Shown: positions 23,789 to 31,573 of the stretch, piece by piece
How positions within the stretch are numbered: position 1 is the stretch's first letter
Layout: each line of letters begins with the position of its first letter
Origin: an uncultured Mollicutes bacterium
GTDB taxonomy: Bacteria > Bacillota_I > Bacilli_A > RFN20 > CAG-826
Direction: 5' to 3'
NCBI GenBank assembly: GCA_900539595.1
Contig: UQCQ01000012.1
Location: 1-54,727 of the forward strand
DNA length: 54,727 bases
Notes under the pieces: model-generated
What the model was told of the DNA's origin: nothing
The model's database searches: none
What the model saw: only the letters and a program-made list of their open reading frames with translations
Position numbers and translations under genes: made by a program

Positions 23789-25117
23789 TTATTTTCCCAC
23801 GCAAAATCGGGAAAAGATTTCATCCGTCAAATCATGCGTTGCGTCTTCCCCAAGCAATTCGCGAACGTGGTTATAGGCCTCCTGAAGGGATACGGAAAGT
23901 AAATCAACAGATAATCCGTTATTCGCGTCTTCTTCCGCTTCTTTTAAATCAGAATCGACCAAACGCAGAAGCGCCAATTCTCTCGCAGAGGAAAGAGAAG
24001 GGGTATGGTAGGCGCTATCGTGGATCCCTAATTTCTCAACAATCGCTTTTTTCAGCGCGTCGATATCGTTATGAAGCGCAGATACTTCGATTTCGCCGTC
24101 ATTCTTTTCCGCAATTAAGTCTGCTTTGTTGTTCACGATTAAATAGGGCTTGTTTTCCACCGATTTCAACAATTCCCGTTCTTCTTCATCGTAATTCGTG
24201 GAAGCATCGTGCACGAAAAGCACCAAATCTGCCTCTTCGATAGAGGATAGAGATCGCTTAACCCCTAGTTGTTCAATCGCGTCATTCGATTCACGAATCC
24301 CCGCGGTATCCATGAGATGAACAGGGATGCCATTAATGGATAAATCTCCCTCCACCACGTCGCGCGTCGTCCCAGGGATATCGCTGACAATCGCCTTTTC
24401 TTTTTGAAGGAGAGCGTTCAGCAAGGAAGACTTTCCAACGTTAGGCTTGCCTACTAGGGCCAGTTTGACCCCTTCACGTATCATTCTTCCTTCTTCGCCC
24501 TGCTTTAACAGGGTGGAAATACGTTCGCGAATGACGTGGCATCCTGCGGCAATTCCTTGATTCGTCGCCGCTTCTTCTTCGTCATATTCCGGAAAATCTA
24601 TGCCAACTTCCACCAAACCAAGCAATGCGCCGATTTCTTCTTTTAATGGCCCAATCGATTTGCTGGTTTGGCCGCTTAATGACAACAAGGCGACGTTTTT
24701 GGATTCTACGGTGGTGGCGTTAATTAGATCCTGAACCGCCTCCGCTTCAATCAAATCCATCTTGCCGTTATAGAAAGCTCGGGCGGAGAATTCCCCTCCC
24801 GTTGCATAACGCACCCCGCGAGAAAGATAGGCTTCCACGATTTGATTCACAATAACCATAGAACCGTGGCAGCAAATCTCCACAACATCTTCGCCCGTCA
24901 TGGTATGGGGTTTGGGATACACCAAAAGAACCACTTCATCCATGGCCTGTCCTTGATCGGACAAAGTTCCATAAAGCAAAGAACGGGTTTTTAAATTGGA
25001 GACTGGTTTAGAAAAGAGAGAGTCCGTGATTTCCAAAATGCCTTCGCCAGAAGCGCGAATCATAGCGAGGGCGCTTTTTAGGGGTGGAGTTGCAAGGGCG
25101 ATAATCGGTTCATTCAT
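23789..25117 (-). CDS. mnmE: tRNA-5-carboxymethylaminomethyl-2-thiouridine synthase GTPase
   Basis: The 442-residue GTPase modifies the wobble uridine of tRNAs with MnmG. The N-terminal folate-binding domain is followed by the inserted G domain (G1 GKPNVGKSS near residue 226, DIPGTTRD, DTAGIR, NNKADL) and the C-terminal helical domain ending in the family FCVGK (CxGK). There is no Shine-Dalgarno sequence. TATAAT lies 10 nt before the ATG, just beyond the jag terminator, so mnmE seems to have its own promoter with a very short leader. mnmG is not in the window. Confidence 0.96.
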   Translation of the reverse strand: MNEPIIALATPPLKSALAMIRASGEGILEITDSLFSKPVSNLKTRSLLYGTLSDQGQAMDEVVLLVYPKPHTMTGEDVVEICCHGSMVIVNQIVEAYLSRGVRYATGGEFSARAFYNGKMDLIEAEAVQDLINATTVESKNVALLSLSGQTSKSIGPLKEEIGALLGLVEVGIDFPEYDEEEAATNQGIAAGCHVIRERISTLLKQGEEGRMIREGVKLALVGKPNVGKSSLLNALLQKEKAIVSDIPGTTRDVVEGDLSINGIPVHLMDTAGIRESNDAIEQLGVKRSLSSIEEADLVLFVHDASTNYDEEERELLKSVENKPYLIVNNKADLIAEKNDGEIEVSALHNDIDALKKAIVEKLGIHDSAYHTPSLSSARELALLRLVDSDLKEAEEDANNGLSVDLLSVSLQEAYNHVRELLGEDATHDLTDEIFSRFCVGK

Positions 25118-25127
25118 ACGCGCACCT

Positions 25128-25133
25128 ATTATA
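25128..25133 (-). promoter_or_regulatory. -10 of mnmE
   Basis: TATAAT on the minus strand, 10 nt upstream of the mnmE ATG, lies in the AT-rich tail of the jag terminator. No good -35 was found. Confidence 0.5.
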
Positions 25134-25163
25134 TATAAAAGAAAAGAGCCGTTAGGCCCTTTT
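25134..25163 (-). terminator. Terminator of the rpmH-rnpA-yidC-jag operon
   Basis: On the minus strand AAAAGGGCC and GGCTCTTTT form a 9-bp stem (one G-U) around TAAC, followed by C and TTTT. It lies 17 nt after the jag stop. Confidence 0.85.
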
Positions 25164-25180
25164 CCTTATTTTATTGAAGA

Positions 25181-25780
25181 TTATTCGACGTATTTGATCG
25201 AAACGGCACGGTTGGCACCAACACCGGTGGATTCGGTTTTGATGTGCTCCATACCGGATAAGGTGTTGTGCACGATGCGTCTTTCGTCCGGAGTCATCGG
25301 ATCGAGTTGGACGTCGAAGTGATTGCGGAGAACGCGATTGGCCTCACGCTTAGCAATGTTGGCAATCTTATCATATTTTTCTTCTTTATATCCCGCGACG
25401 TCGAGAAGGATGCGGTAGCGACGTTTGAATTTGTTGCTAACCGCAAGCTTAGCGAGTTCATTGAGGGCTTGAAGGGTTTTTCCACTACGTCCGATAAGCA
25501 CGGGGTTGCGCTCAGAATTGATTGTGACTTTGATGATTTCGTCTTCGACAACACTTTCAGTCGTGATTTCAATGCCAAGAGCCGCAACGGCGTCATGGAG
25601 GTATTTTTCCGCATATCCAGCGGCGTCTTCATCGGTATAAACCGCGATGGTTGCCGTTTTGCGGAAGAGAGATTTCTTTTCCTCTTTCACTTCGTAGACG
25701 AGGTGTTTTTCATCCACGGAAAGCTCGTCACAGGCAAGCTTAACCGCTTCTTCAATGGTTTTTGCACTATATTCTTTCAT
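25181..25780 (-). CDS. jag: RNA-binding protein Jag/KhpB
   Basis: The 199-residue protein has a Jag_N domain (first 50 residues, KTIEEAVKLACDELSV), a KH domain (NPVLIGRSGKTLQALNELAKLAV with a GxxG-type loop) and a C-terminal R3H domain (PDERRIVHNTLSGMEHIKTESTG). KhpB proteins bind many RNAs and affect cell division and envelope synthesis. It starts one base after the yidC stop, the conserved yidC-jag pairing. Confidence 0.94.
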   Translation of the reverse strand: MKEYSAKTIEEAVKLACDELSVDEKHLVYEVKEEKKSLFRKTATIAVYTDEDAAGYAEKYLHDAVAALGIEITTESVVEDEIIKVTINSERNPVLIGRSGKTLQALNELAKLAVSNKFKRRYRILLDVAGYKEEKYDKIANIAKREANRVLRNHFDVQLDPMTPDERRIVHNTLSGMEHIKTESTGVGANRAVSIKYVE

Positions 25781-25781
25781 T

Positions 25782-27647
25782 TTATTTCGCTTTCTTTTTC
25801 TTCGACTTCGTCATGATGAGTTGGGTGATGCCAGTTTGAAGCATGGACATCAAACCGCCAATAAGCCAGTAAACACCCATGGCAGACGGGAGCATGAAGC
25901 CCATGACGATCGTGAAGACCATCATAACCACGCTCATAATCTTCATGGTTTTGTTTTGCTGATTGGCCGCGTTGTTCACATTTAATTTGGCAACGTCCTT
26001 ATTTTGAATCTTGGCAATAATGCGAGGAAGCATCATGGCCATGATCTGAACGCCCGCCATCAAAATGAACAAGACGAGGGCCGTCCACCAACCTTTGGTA
26101 TTCAAATACCACGTCCCGCCGACGTTAAACAGGGTTTGCTGGATGGTATCGGACAGAGACAAATTCAAGAATTCGCCGGTAGCGAGGGCCGAAGACCCCT
26201 GCAACCCGCTCCAAACACAGATGAACACCGGGAATTGAACGATGAGCACAAGCATTTGTCGGAATGGTTTGACACCGTGTCGACGGTACAGAGCCATTTG
26301 CTCTTGGCTAAGACGTTGTTTTTCAGCCGTGTTGGTATCGGCGTTCGGATATTTGGCCTGAATCTTAGCAAGTTCAGGTTGAAGCATCTGCATCTTCTGG
26401 CTATCCATCGTAGAACGGAAGCTGACAAGAAGCAGAAGCGAACGAACGATTAAGGTCACGAATACGATGGCCCAAATCTGCCCAACGCCGGTCAGAAGAG
26501 GATCCATACCGACTGCGAAGGTGTCCGTCAACCAAGAAACGGGGTAGACGAGCAATCCTTCGAGGAAGCCTTTATGCCAGGCGTAACCCCAAGACTTTTG
26601 TTGCATCGGAACTTTCCAATCGGCATTCGGTCCATAGTGGCCGTAATAGCCGTCACGAGTAGCGATACAAGAAGTGATGCGGTTCACGCGTCCACTGACG
26701 GTCGACTTATATAAAGCGGTGAAGTCGGCGGAGGGAAGGGCATAGGAATCAAGTTGAGAGAAAGTTTTTCCATCAACTTCTTTTCCAACAAATTTGGAAC
26801 GAATGTCTTCATTCCACTTGTCATAGAAGCCCCAGAAATCGCGAACGTCTTCACCTTTTTTGTTTTTGTAGAGGTCGCCTGAGAACTTAATGCGTCCGTT
26901 TTCGTAAAGGACGGATTGGGTTTTGCCCTCTTCCGGCTTTCCATTTTGGATCAATTCGTCGGTTTCGAGGCCATTTTCGGTTTTGTTGGCGTTAACGGCC
27001 CAGGCGGCGCCGTTTTCACCATTGGCGGTAAGAGCGCTGACGAAAGCTTTGCCACCATCGGTAGCGGCATATTCAGCCCAGGTATCAACCGTCATGTATT
27101 TTCCCCAGCCATAATCGCCGGTGGAGTCGGATTCAACGATGGCCGCTTTTAACACATAATCATCAAGAATGCCGAAGTAGTAAACACTCGGCACATAGTA
27201 CCCATTATTTTTAGCGGATAAAATGACCGAATCGAGTAAAGAAGCGGATTTTTTGGAAGTGAAAGCGTTAAAGACAAGCGAGCCATTCACTTTAACAGGC
27301 TGCTTGTTTTCGCCTTCGGTTTCCTTGTACTGGAACGGAATGTACTTGTAAACGTTGTCGTTGCCATCCAGGGCAGGACCTGCAATGGCGGGGAGGCCGT
27401 AAGCGGCGGCTTCCGTTGACCAAGCCTCTTCTTGCGCGATGATCGCTTTGATTGTTTCATCGCTTCCGTTCTTCAAAGCGTTGTATTCTTCCTTGGAAAC
27501 ATAAACCGTAACTCCTTGGTCGTAAGGATAAGCCATAGCGGCCTGGTCCGTAGACGAACAGAAGTTAGCGGTGCAGCCAGAAAGAAAAACCGCCCCGAGT
27601 GCAAGAGCAACTCCGGTCAACAATTTTTTGTTTGATCTCGGTTTCAA
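25782..27647 (-). CDS. yidC: Membrane protein insertase YidC/OxaA, enlarged lipoprotein form
   Basis: The N-terminal signal peptide ends in a lipobox (LSGC, Cys25). The conserved insertase core is the last 250 residues: WAIVFVTLIVRSLLLLVSFRST, KYPNADTN..EKQRLSQEQMALYRRHGVKPFRQML and the later helices. The total is 621 residues, against about 260-290 in most Firmicutes. About 340 residues of extracytoplasmic sequence lie between lipobox and core. The start codon is TTG, sharing bases with the rnpA stop (TTGA), and AAGGAA lies 9 nt upstream. Gene order rpmH-rnpA-yidC-jag confirms identity. Confidence 0.93.
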   Translation of the reverse strand: MKPRSNKKLLTGVALALGAVFLSGCTANFCSSTDQAAMAYPYDQGVTVYVSKEEYNALKNGSDETIKAIIAQEEAWSTEAAAYGLPAIAGPALDGNDNVYKYIPFQYKETEGENKQPVKVNGSLVFNAFTSKKSASLLDSVILSAKNNGYYVPSVYYFGILDDYVLKAAIVESDSTGDYGWGKYMTVDTWAEYAATDGGKAFVSALTANGENGAAWAVNANKTENGLETDELIQNGKPEEGKTQSVLYENGRIKFSGDLYKNKKGEDVRDFWGFYDKWNEDIRSKFVGKEVDGKTFSQLDSYALPSADFTALYKSTVSGRVNRITSCIATRDGYYGHYGPNADWKVPMQQKSWGYAWHKGFLEGLLVYPVSWLTDTFAVGMDPLLTGVGQIWAIVFVTLIVRSLLLLVSFRSTMDSQKMQMLQPELAKIQAKYPNADTNTAEKQRLSQEQMALYRRHGVKPFRQMLVLIVQFPVFICVWSGLQGSSALATGEFLNLSLSDTIQQTLFNVGGTWYLNTKGWWTALVLFILMAGVQIMAMMLPRIIAKIQNKDVAKLNVNNAANQQNKTMKIMSVVMMVFTIVMGFMLPSAMGVYWLIGGLMSMLQTGITQLIMTKSKKKKAK

Positions 27648-27982
27648 TTGAGTATTTCCTTCATGCGGTCGAGCGAAGCGTGTAGCTCCAACTCATTTTG
27701 CGTGAATTCGCCCTCGTGGTAGGACGGGCGAACCACGATGATGAGGTTGAACGGCTGCGTTAAATCCATTTTTTTGGAAGCGATGATCGCGCGAACTTGT
27801 CGTTTAATGCGAACTCGCATGAACGCTTTACCGTTGGCCTTCCCGACGGCGATGCCAATCCGAAGAACGGAATTGGCATTTTTTTCGCCGAATACGGTGA
27901 AGTGGGCAGACTTGACCCTGGCGCCGGTATGGATGATTCGATCGAATTCCCGATGGGGCTTGATTGTATTTTCCTTTTTCAC
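27644..27982 (-). CDS. rnpA: Ribonuclease P protein component
   Basis: The 112-residue basic protein assists RNase P RNA in tRNA 5' maturation. The family RNR-type motif reads AFMRVRIKRQVRAII. It begins with GTG 20 nt after rpmH and lacks a clear Shine-Dalgarno sequence. It ends in a TTGA overlap with yidC. Confidence 0.93.
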   Translation of the reverse strand: MKKENTIKPHREFDRIIHTGARVKSAHFTVFGEKNANSVLRIGIAVGKANGKAFMRVRIKRQVRAIIASKKMDLTQPFNLIIVVRPSYHEGEFTQNELELHASLDRMKEILN

Positions 27983-28002
27983 GGCGCGAAAATCCCAAAA
28001 AA

Positions 28003-28143
28003 TTAAGCAGCGAGGCGTTTGCGGCCTTTGGCGCGGCGGCGGGCGAGGACATTGCGTCCACCATGGGTCGCCATTCTAGCGCGGAAGCCAGCGCGGTGAG
28101 CGTGCTTCACTTTCGAGGGTTGGTAGGTTTTTTTGCTTGCCAT
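28003..28143 (-). CDS. rpmH: 50S ribosomal protein L34
   Basis: This 46-residue, very basic protein reads TYQPSKVKHAHRAGFRARMA then THGGRNVLARRRAKGRKRL, the diagnostic L34 pattern. GGAG lies 9 nt before the ATG. First gene of the leftward origin operon. Confidence 0.97.
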   Translation of the reverse strand: MASKKTYQPSKVKHAHRAGFRARMATHGGRNVLARRRAKGRKRLAA

Positions 28144-28176
28144 AACGAGGTTCTCCTTTGCTTAAAAGCAAGTGCA

Positions 28177-28205
28177 ATTATAGGGGGGTAAAATGGGGCT
28201 AGCAA
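28177..28205 (-). promoter_or_regulatory. Promoter of rpmH
   Basis: TTGCTA (28205-28200), a 17-nt spacer and a perfect TATAAT (28182-28177) on the minus strand give a leader of about 25-30 nt carrying AAAGGAG. Confidence 0.7.
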
Positions 28206-28389
28206 CTAAATTCGCACGCGCTCACGGGAAGAAAAGGTTTTCCGCAAAAGAAGTTTTCCACATTTCCTAAAGGCGTTTTTAGGGGAAAACCGAAGTGGGT
28301 TTCCCTTTCGTTACGCGCGTTTTTACGTTTTCCACATTTTTGGGGAAGTTCCCAAATTGTTACGACCATCACGAATCGTTTTTTTAAAA

Positions 28390-28425
28390 ATATCTCGGGT
28401 AAAACTCCAAAATGACCCGAGATAT
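28390..28425. repeat. 11-bp inverted repeat in oriC
   Basis: ATATCTCGGGT (28390-28400) and ACCCGAGATAT (28415-28425) are exact complements separated by 14 nt. The right arm merges with the DnaA-box-like ATATCCACA. There is no T tract, so it is not a typical terminator. It may be a regulator site or a structural element of the origin. Confidence 0.7.
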
Positions 28426-28567
28426 CCACACCCAAAAAGTAGTAAATGGAAACGAATTGAGTTTTCCACAATGTGGATAAGTGCATAACTTTCATCCGAT
28501 GAAAACGGGACAAAAAATTATTTTTTATGTCGAAAATGTGGAAAAGTAAATTTTTGGAATCCTTTTC

Positions 28568-28595
28568 TTGGCATTTTGTGGAAAACTTTTATAAT
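28568..28595 (+). promoter_or_regulatory. Promoter of dnaA
   Basis: TTGGCA (28568-28573), a 16-nt spacer and a perfect TATAAT (28590-28595) are present. Only 8 nt separate the -10 from the dnaA ATG, so the mRNA should start at or within a few bases of the start codon. A DnaA box occupies 28577-28585 in the spacer. Confidence 0.8.
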
Positions 28596-28603
28596 AACGC
28601 CGT

Positions 28604-29968
28604 ATGTACGCAACGTTATCCGAGCGGGAGGAGTTGTGGTCCGCCATTCTCACCGCCATTAAGAAAACCATCGAAGACGACCGAGTATACGAAGCCTTTT
28701 TTTCGGGGAGTTCGATTGCAGAAGTAAACGGTGACACTATGGTCATTTCCGCGCCATCGGCTTTGGCGGCAGTTGTTTTTTCCACCAAATTTCTTAAGCA
28801 AATCACCGATGCGGTTCACGGATGCACCGGAACCAATTACAAACTGGATTTCAAGTCGAAGGATCAGCTTCTTAGCAATGGAAACTCTATCTCAAAATCT
28901 GATTCCGAAGTTCATTTTTTTAAAAACGCCAGACTGGACCCTCGCTTCACCTTCGATTCCTTCGTTGTTGGCGACAGCGATATGGAGGCGAGGCAAGCCG
29001 CACTTTTAATCGCCTCTAACCCCGGGAACGTCTTCAATCCCCTAATGATTCACGGTAACTCCGGGCTCGGAAAAACCCACCTATTGGAAGCCATCGGGAA
29101 TTACATCAAAGAGAAGCAGCCGAACTTGAAAGTTCTTTACATTTCCGCTTCGGATTTTATCGATGAGTTCGTCAATTTTGCCACAAACTACCAAACGGAT
29201 CAGTCTTTTAACGCCTATTTCCGAAACGAGGTGGACGTTCTCTTGCTAGACGATGTGCAATACCTCCGGAAAAAGGCGAAGACCATGGAAATGTTTTTTA
29301 ACGTTTTCCAAACGCTAGCCAACGCCAAAAAGCAAATCGTTTTAACTAGCGATCAAGACCCCTCCACTATCGATGGAATGGACGAGCGTCTCAAGACCCG
29401 TTTCTCCCAAGGTTTATCCGTTAAAATCAAAAAGCCAAATTTGGAAACTAGTAAACTAATTCTCCGTTCGAAAATCGCGGCAGGGGACCTTAGTTCCAGC
29501 GTCATTGACGACGAGGTCATTGACTTGCTGGCGAAGAAATTCAACAGCAACGTTCGAGAGCTCGAAGGGGCTTTGAATCGTCTCATCTTCTACACGATTA
29601 ACATCCGCCCCACCAAACACATCACCGCGGATGTCGCGGCGGAAGCGATATCCAGCCTCATCAAAAGTAAGCAAGAAGCAACCGTCTTATCTCCGGAAAG
29701 AATCGTGTCCGTGGTCGCCGATTATTACGCGCTGACCCCTTCGCAGATTACTGGAAAGATGCGCGTGGCGCAAATCGCGCTCGCACGTCACATATCCATG
29801 TATTTATGTCGTGAATGCCTCGCCCTCAACTACAGCGAGATCGGAAAATTGTTCTCAAAGGACCACACCTCGGTGATGAACGCCGTCGGAAAAGTGGAAA
29901 ACCTGTTGAAAACTGACATCGAGATGCAGAAGGCAATAAAGGACTTGGAGGACAAGTTGAAACCGTAA
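28604..29968 (+). CDS. dnaA: Chromosomal replication initiator DnaA
   Basis: The 454-residue initiator has a domain I interaction module, a short linker (about residues 80-115), the AAA+ domain with Walker A GNSGLGKTH (near 152) and Walker B LLLDDVQY (near 214), a sensor II arginine region, and the C-terminal helix-turn-helix with FSKDHTSVMNAVGKVE that reads DnaA boxes. Length is normal. There is no Shine-Dalgarno sequence; the promoter geometry predicts a leaderless mRNA. Confidence 0.98.
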   Translation: MYATLSEREELWSAILTAIKKTIEDDRVYEAFFSGSSIAEVNGDTMVISAPSALAAVVFSTKFLKQITDAVHGCTGTNYKLDFKSKDQLLSNGNSISKSDSEVHFFKNARLDPRFTFDSFVVGDSDMEARQAALLIASNPGNVFNPLMIHGNSGLGKTHLLEAIGNYIKEKQPNLKVLYISASDFIDEFVNFATNYQTDQSFNAYFRNEVDVLLLDDVQYLRKKAKTMEMFFNVFQTLANAKKQIVLTSDQDPSTIDGMDERLKTRFSQGLSVKIKKPNLETSKLILRSKIAAGDLSSSVIDDEVIDLLAKKFNSNVRELEGALNRLIFYTINIRPTKHITADVAAEAISSLIKSKQEATVLSPERIVSVVADYYALTPSQITGKMRVAQIALARHISMYLCRECLALNYSEIGKLFSKDHTSVMNAVGKVENLLKTDIEMQKAIKDLEDKLKP

Positions 29969-30126
29969 GATTATTTATATAATAAATAAATTTCCTTCTT
30001 AAGTGGTACGTGTTAAAATTTAAGAGGGAGAACGGAAACGAGTTTTCCACATAATCCACACAACTCACATCTCTTATTATTGTTGTTAATATTTTTAAAG
30101 AATGAAATTGGAGGAATATTAGGCGC
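29969..30126. other. Origin, dnaA-dnaN intergenic part with AT-rich tract
   Basis: An almost pure A/T tract follows the dnaA stop (29968-29993). DnaA-box-like TTTTCCACA (30043-30051) and TAATCCACA (30052-30060) are directly adjacent. They are followed by another AT-rich run (about 30070-30105) that could be the unwinding element. GGAGG before dnaN completes the region. The layout matches bipartite origins of Bacilli. Confidence 0.6.
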
Positions 30127-31254
30127 ATGCGGTTCACAATTAATAAAGAAAAATTCCTTAAGGCTCTCAATGCGGCTAGCCATGGCGTTGCCGTTAAATC
30201 GCCCAACCCTGTCTTATCTAACGTAAAATTGGATTTGAACGAAAAAGGATTAGAAATAACAGGGTCTAACGCAGAGTTGGCAATCCGCGTCACCATCCCC
30301 TACATGGAGGGAGAAACGGAAATCATTCGTAACGCCAGCATGGGCAAAACTCTAGTCAATGCGAGGAACCTAACCGAATTCATTCGTCGAGTCGATGTTA
30401 ATGAAGTTAGTATTGAGGTTATCGATGACTCCATCGCTAAGGTGGACGGGGGTCGTTCCTCTGTTAAACTCAACAGCATCAACGCGGATGAGTATCCTGA
30501 CATCGACTTTGATGTTGCGGGGCAAGTCTTCGATGCAAGCTGCGCGGACATCGCTTTGCTCGTCGACCAAAGTGCTTTCGCGGCTTCCACCAAGGAGCAA
30601 AGGCCGGTTTTGGCTGCTGTAAAGCTTGAGGCGACGGGGAATGGCCAATTAGTCGCCATTGCCACAGATTCGGCTCGTTTGGCCTGCAAAACAATTCATA
30701 TCAGCCAAGACGTTCATTTCTGCGCTAACGTTCCTGCCAGGGTTCTCTCCGACATCGTCCGCCTTTTTGAAAACGAACCAAATGTCCGCGTCGGTATCGA
30801 TGACCATAAGGCTCTATTCCAGTTTGGCAACACGATTGTCACCAGCCGTTTAATCCCCGGCGACCACCCAGGTAACAAATCCATCATTCCAACGAGCTTC
30901 AATTATTTCTTGGAAGTGAATTCGCAGGAATTCCTTTCCGCGATTGGCCGCGTTTGCTCCATTTTGTCCGCCGACCGCGATTCCGCCGTCAAACTTTTGA
31001 TGCGCGAAGATGAGGTGGAGGTGCAAGCGAAGAGCGAATCCAACGGGTCCGCCAATGAAAGCATCCAAACTTTCTCCTATTCCGGGGAGCGTTTGGAGGT
31101 TTCGTTCAACCCCGTCTTTGTCATGGACGCGATTCGTGCATTAAAATCCGAAGATGTGACCCTTTGCTTCCAAAGCGAAATGAAGCCCTTTGTGGCGAAA
31201 AACGTCAAAGATCCCTCGGCGATTGAAATCATCACTCCAATGAGGACTTATTGA
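30127..31254 (+). CDS. dnaN: DNA polymerase III beta subunit (sliding clamp)
   Basis: The 375-residue clamp has three repeated domains of about 120 residues. MRFTINKEKFLKALNAASHG at the start and SDIVRLFENEPNVRVGID and PMRTY at the end are typical. It encircles DNA as a dimer to tether polymerase. GGAGG lies 12 nt from the ATG, slightly far. It has its own terminator downstream. Confidence 0.97.
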   Translation: MRFTINKEKFLKALNAASHGVAVKSPNPVLSNVKLDLNEKGLEITGSNAELAIRVTIPYMEGETEIIRNASMGKTLVNARNLTEFIRRVDVNEVSIEVIDDSIAKVDGGRSSVKLNSINADEYPDIDFDVAGQVFDASCADIALLVDQSAFAASTKEQRPVLAAVKLEATGNGQLVAIATDSARLACKTIHISQDVHFCANVPARVLSDIVRLFENEPNVRVGIDDHKALFQFGNTIVTSRLIPGDHPGNKSIIPTSFNYFLEVNSQEFLSAIGRVCSILSADRDSAVKLLMREDEVEVQAKSESNGSANESIQTFSYSGERLEVSFNPVFVMDAIRALKSEDVTLCFQSEMKPFVAKNVKDPSAIEIITPMRTY

Positions 31255-31282
31255 GGTTTTAAAGGAAAAAAATGCGACGAGA

Positions 31283-31309
31283 GAAGGCGAAAAAAGCCTT
31301 CTTTTTTTT
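31283..31309 (+). terminator. Terminator of dnaN
   Basis: GAAGGC-GAAAAAA-GCCTTC is followed by eight T residues, 28 nt after the dnaN stop. Confidence 0.9.
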
Positions 31310-31320
31310 ACTACGTAGTA
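31309..31320. repeat. 12-bp palindrome upstream of yaaA
   Basis: TACTACGTAGTA is a perfect palindrome directly after the dnaN terminator and 6 nt before a TATATT that could be the -10 of the yaaA-recF-gyrB-gyrA unit, so it would lie in the -35/spacer region of that promoter. Confidence 0.45.
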
Positions 31321-31357
31321 GTAAACTATATTTGGATGAAAGGCCACGTTTTCTTTT

Positions 31358-31573
31358 ATGGACAATATCGACGAAATCAAAATCAAAACCGAGTACATTA
31401 CGCTTGGGCAATTTTTGAAATTTGCAGACATCATCCATGAGGGCGGCGAGGCGAAGTCCTACCTCGCCGCCAATGAGGTACTCGTCAATGGCGAAAACGA
31501 AAACCGCCGCGGTCGTAAACTTCGGCCCGGTGATCAAATCGCCGTCGACGGGAAGAGATTCCGGATCGCATGA
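31358..31573 (+). CDS. yaaA: S4-domain RNA-binding protein YaaA (RlbA-like)
   Basis: The 71-residue S4 RNA-binding protein has ITLGQFLKFADII and AANEVLVNGENENRRGRKLRPGD, the S4 alpha-L fold. It is a standard gene between dnaN and recF in Firmicutes. No good Shine-Dalgarno sequence is seen. It overlaps recF by 4 nt (ATGA). Confidence 0.93.
   Translation: MDNIDEIKIKTEYITLGQFLKFADIIHEGGEAKSYLAANEVLVNGENENRRGRKLRPGDQIAVDGKRFRIA

Larger units (their letters stand above)
28206..28603. other. oriC: Origin of replication, dnaA-upstream part (oriC)
   Basis: This 398-nt non-coding stretch between the divergent rpmH and dnaA genes is the only gene-free region over 300 bases. It contains DnaA boxes: TTTTCCACA at 28254-28262, 28328-28336 and 28462-28470; its reverse form TGTGGAAAA at 28537-28545 and 28577-28585; the canonical TGTGGATAA at 28472-28480; a near-match ATATCCACA at 28422-28430; and TTTTCCGCA at 28238-28246. 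An 11-bp inverted repeat lies at 28390-28425. The last box sits between the -35 and -10 of dnaA, suggesting autorepression. Confidence 0.85.
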
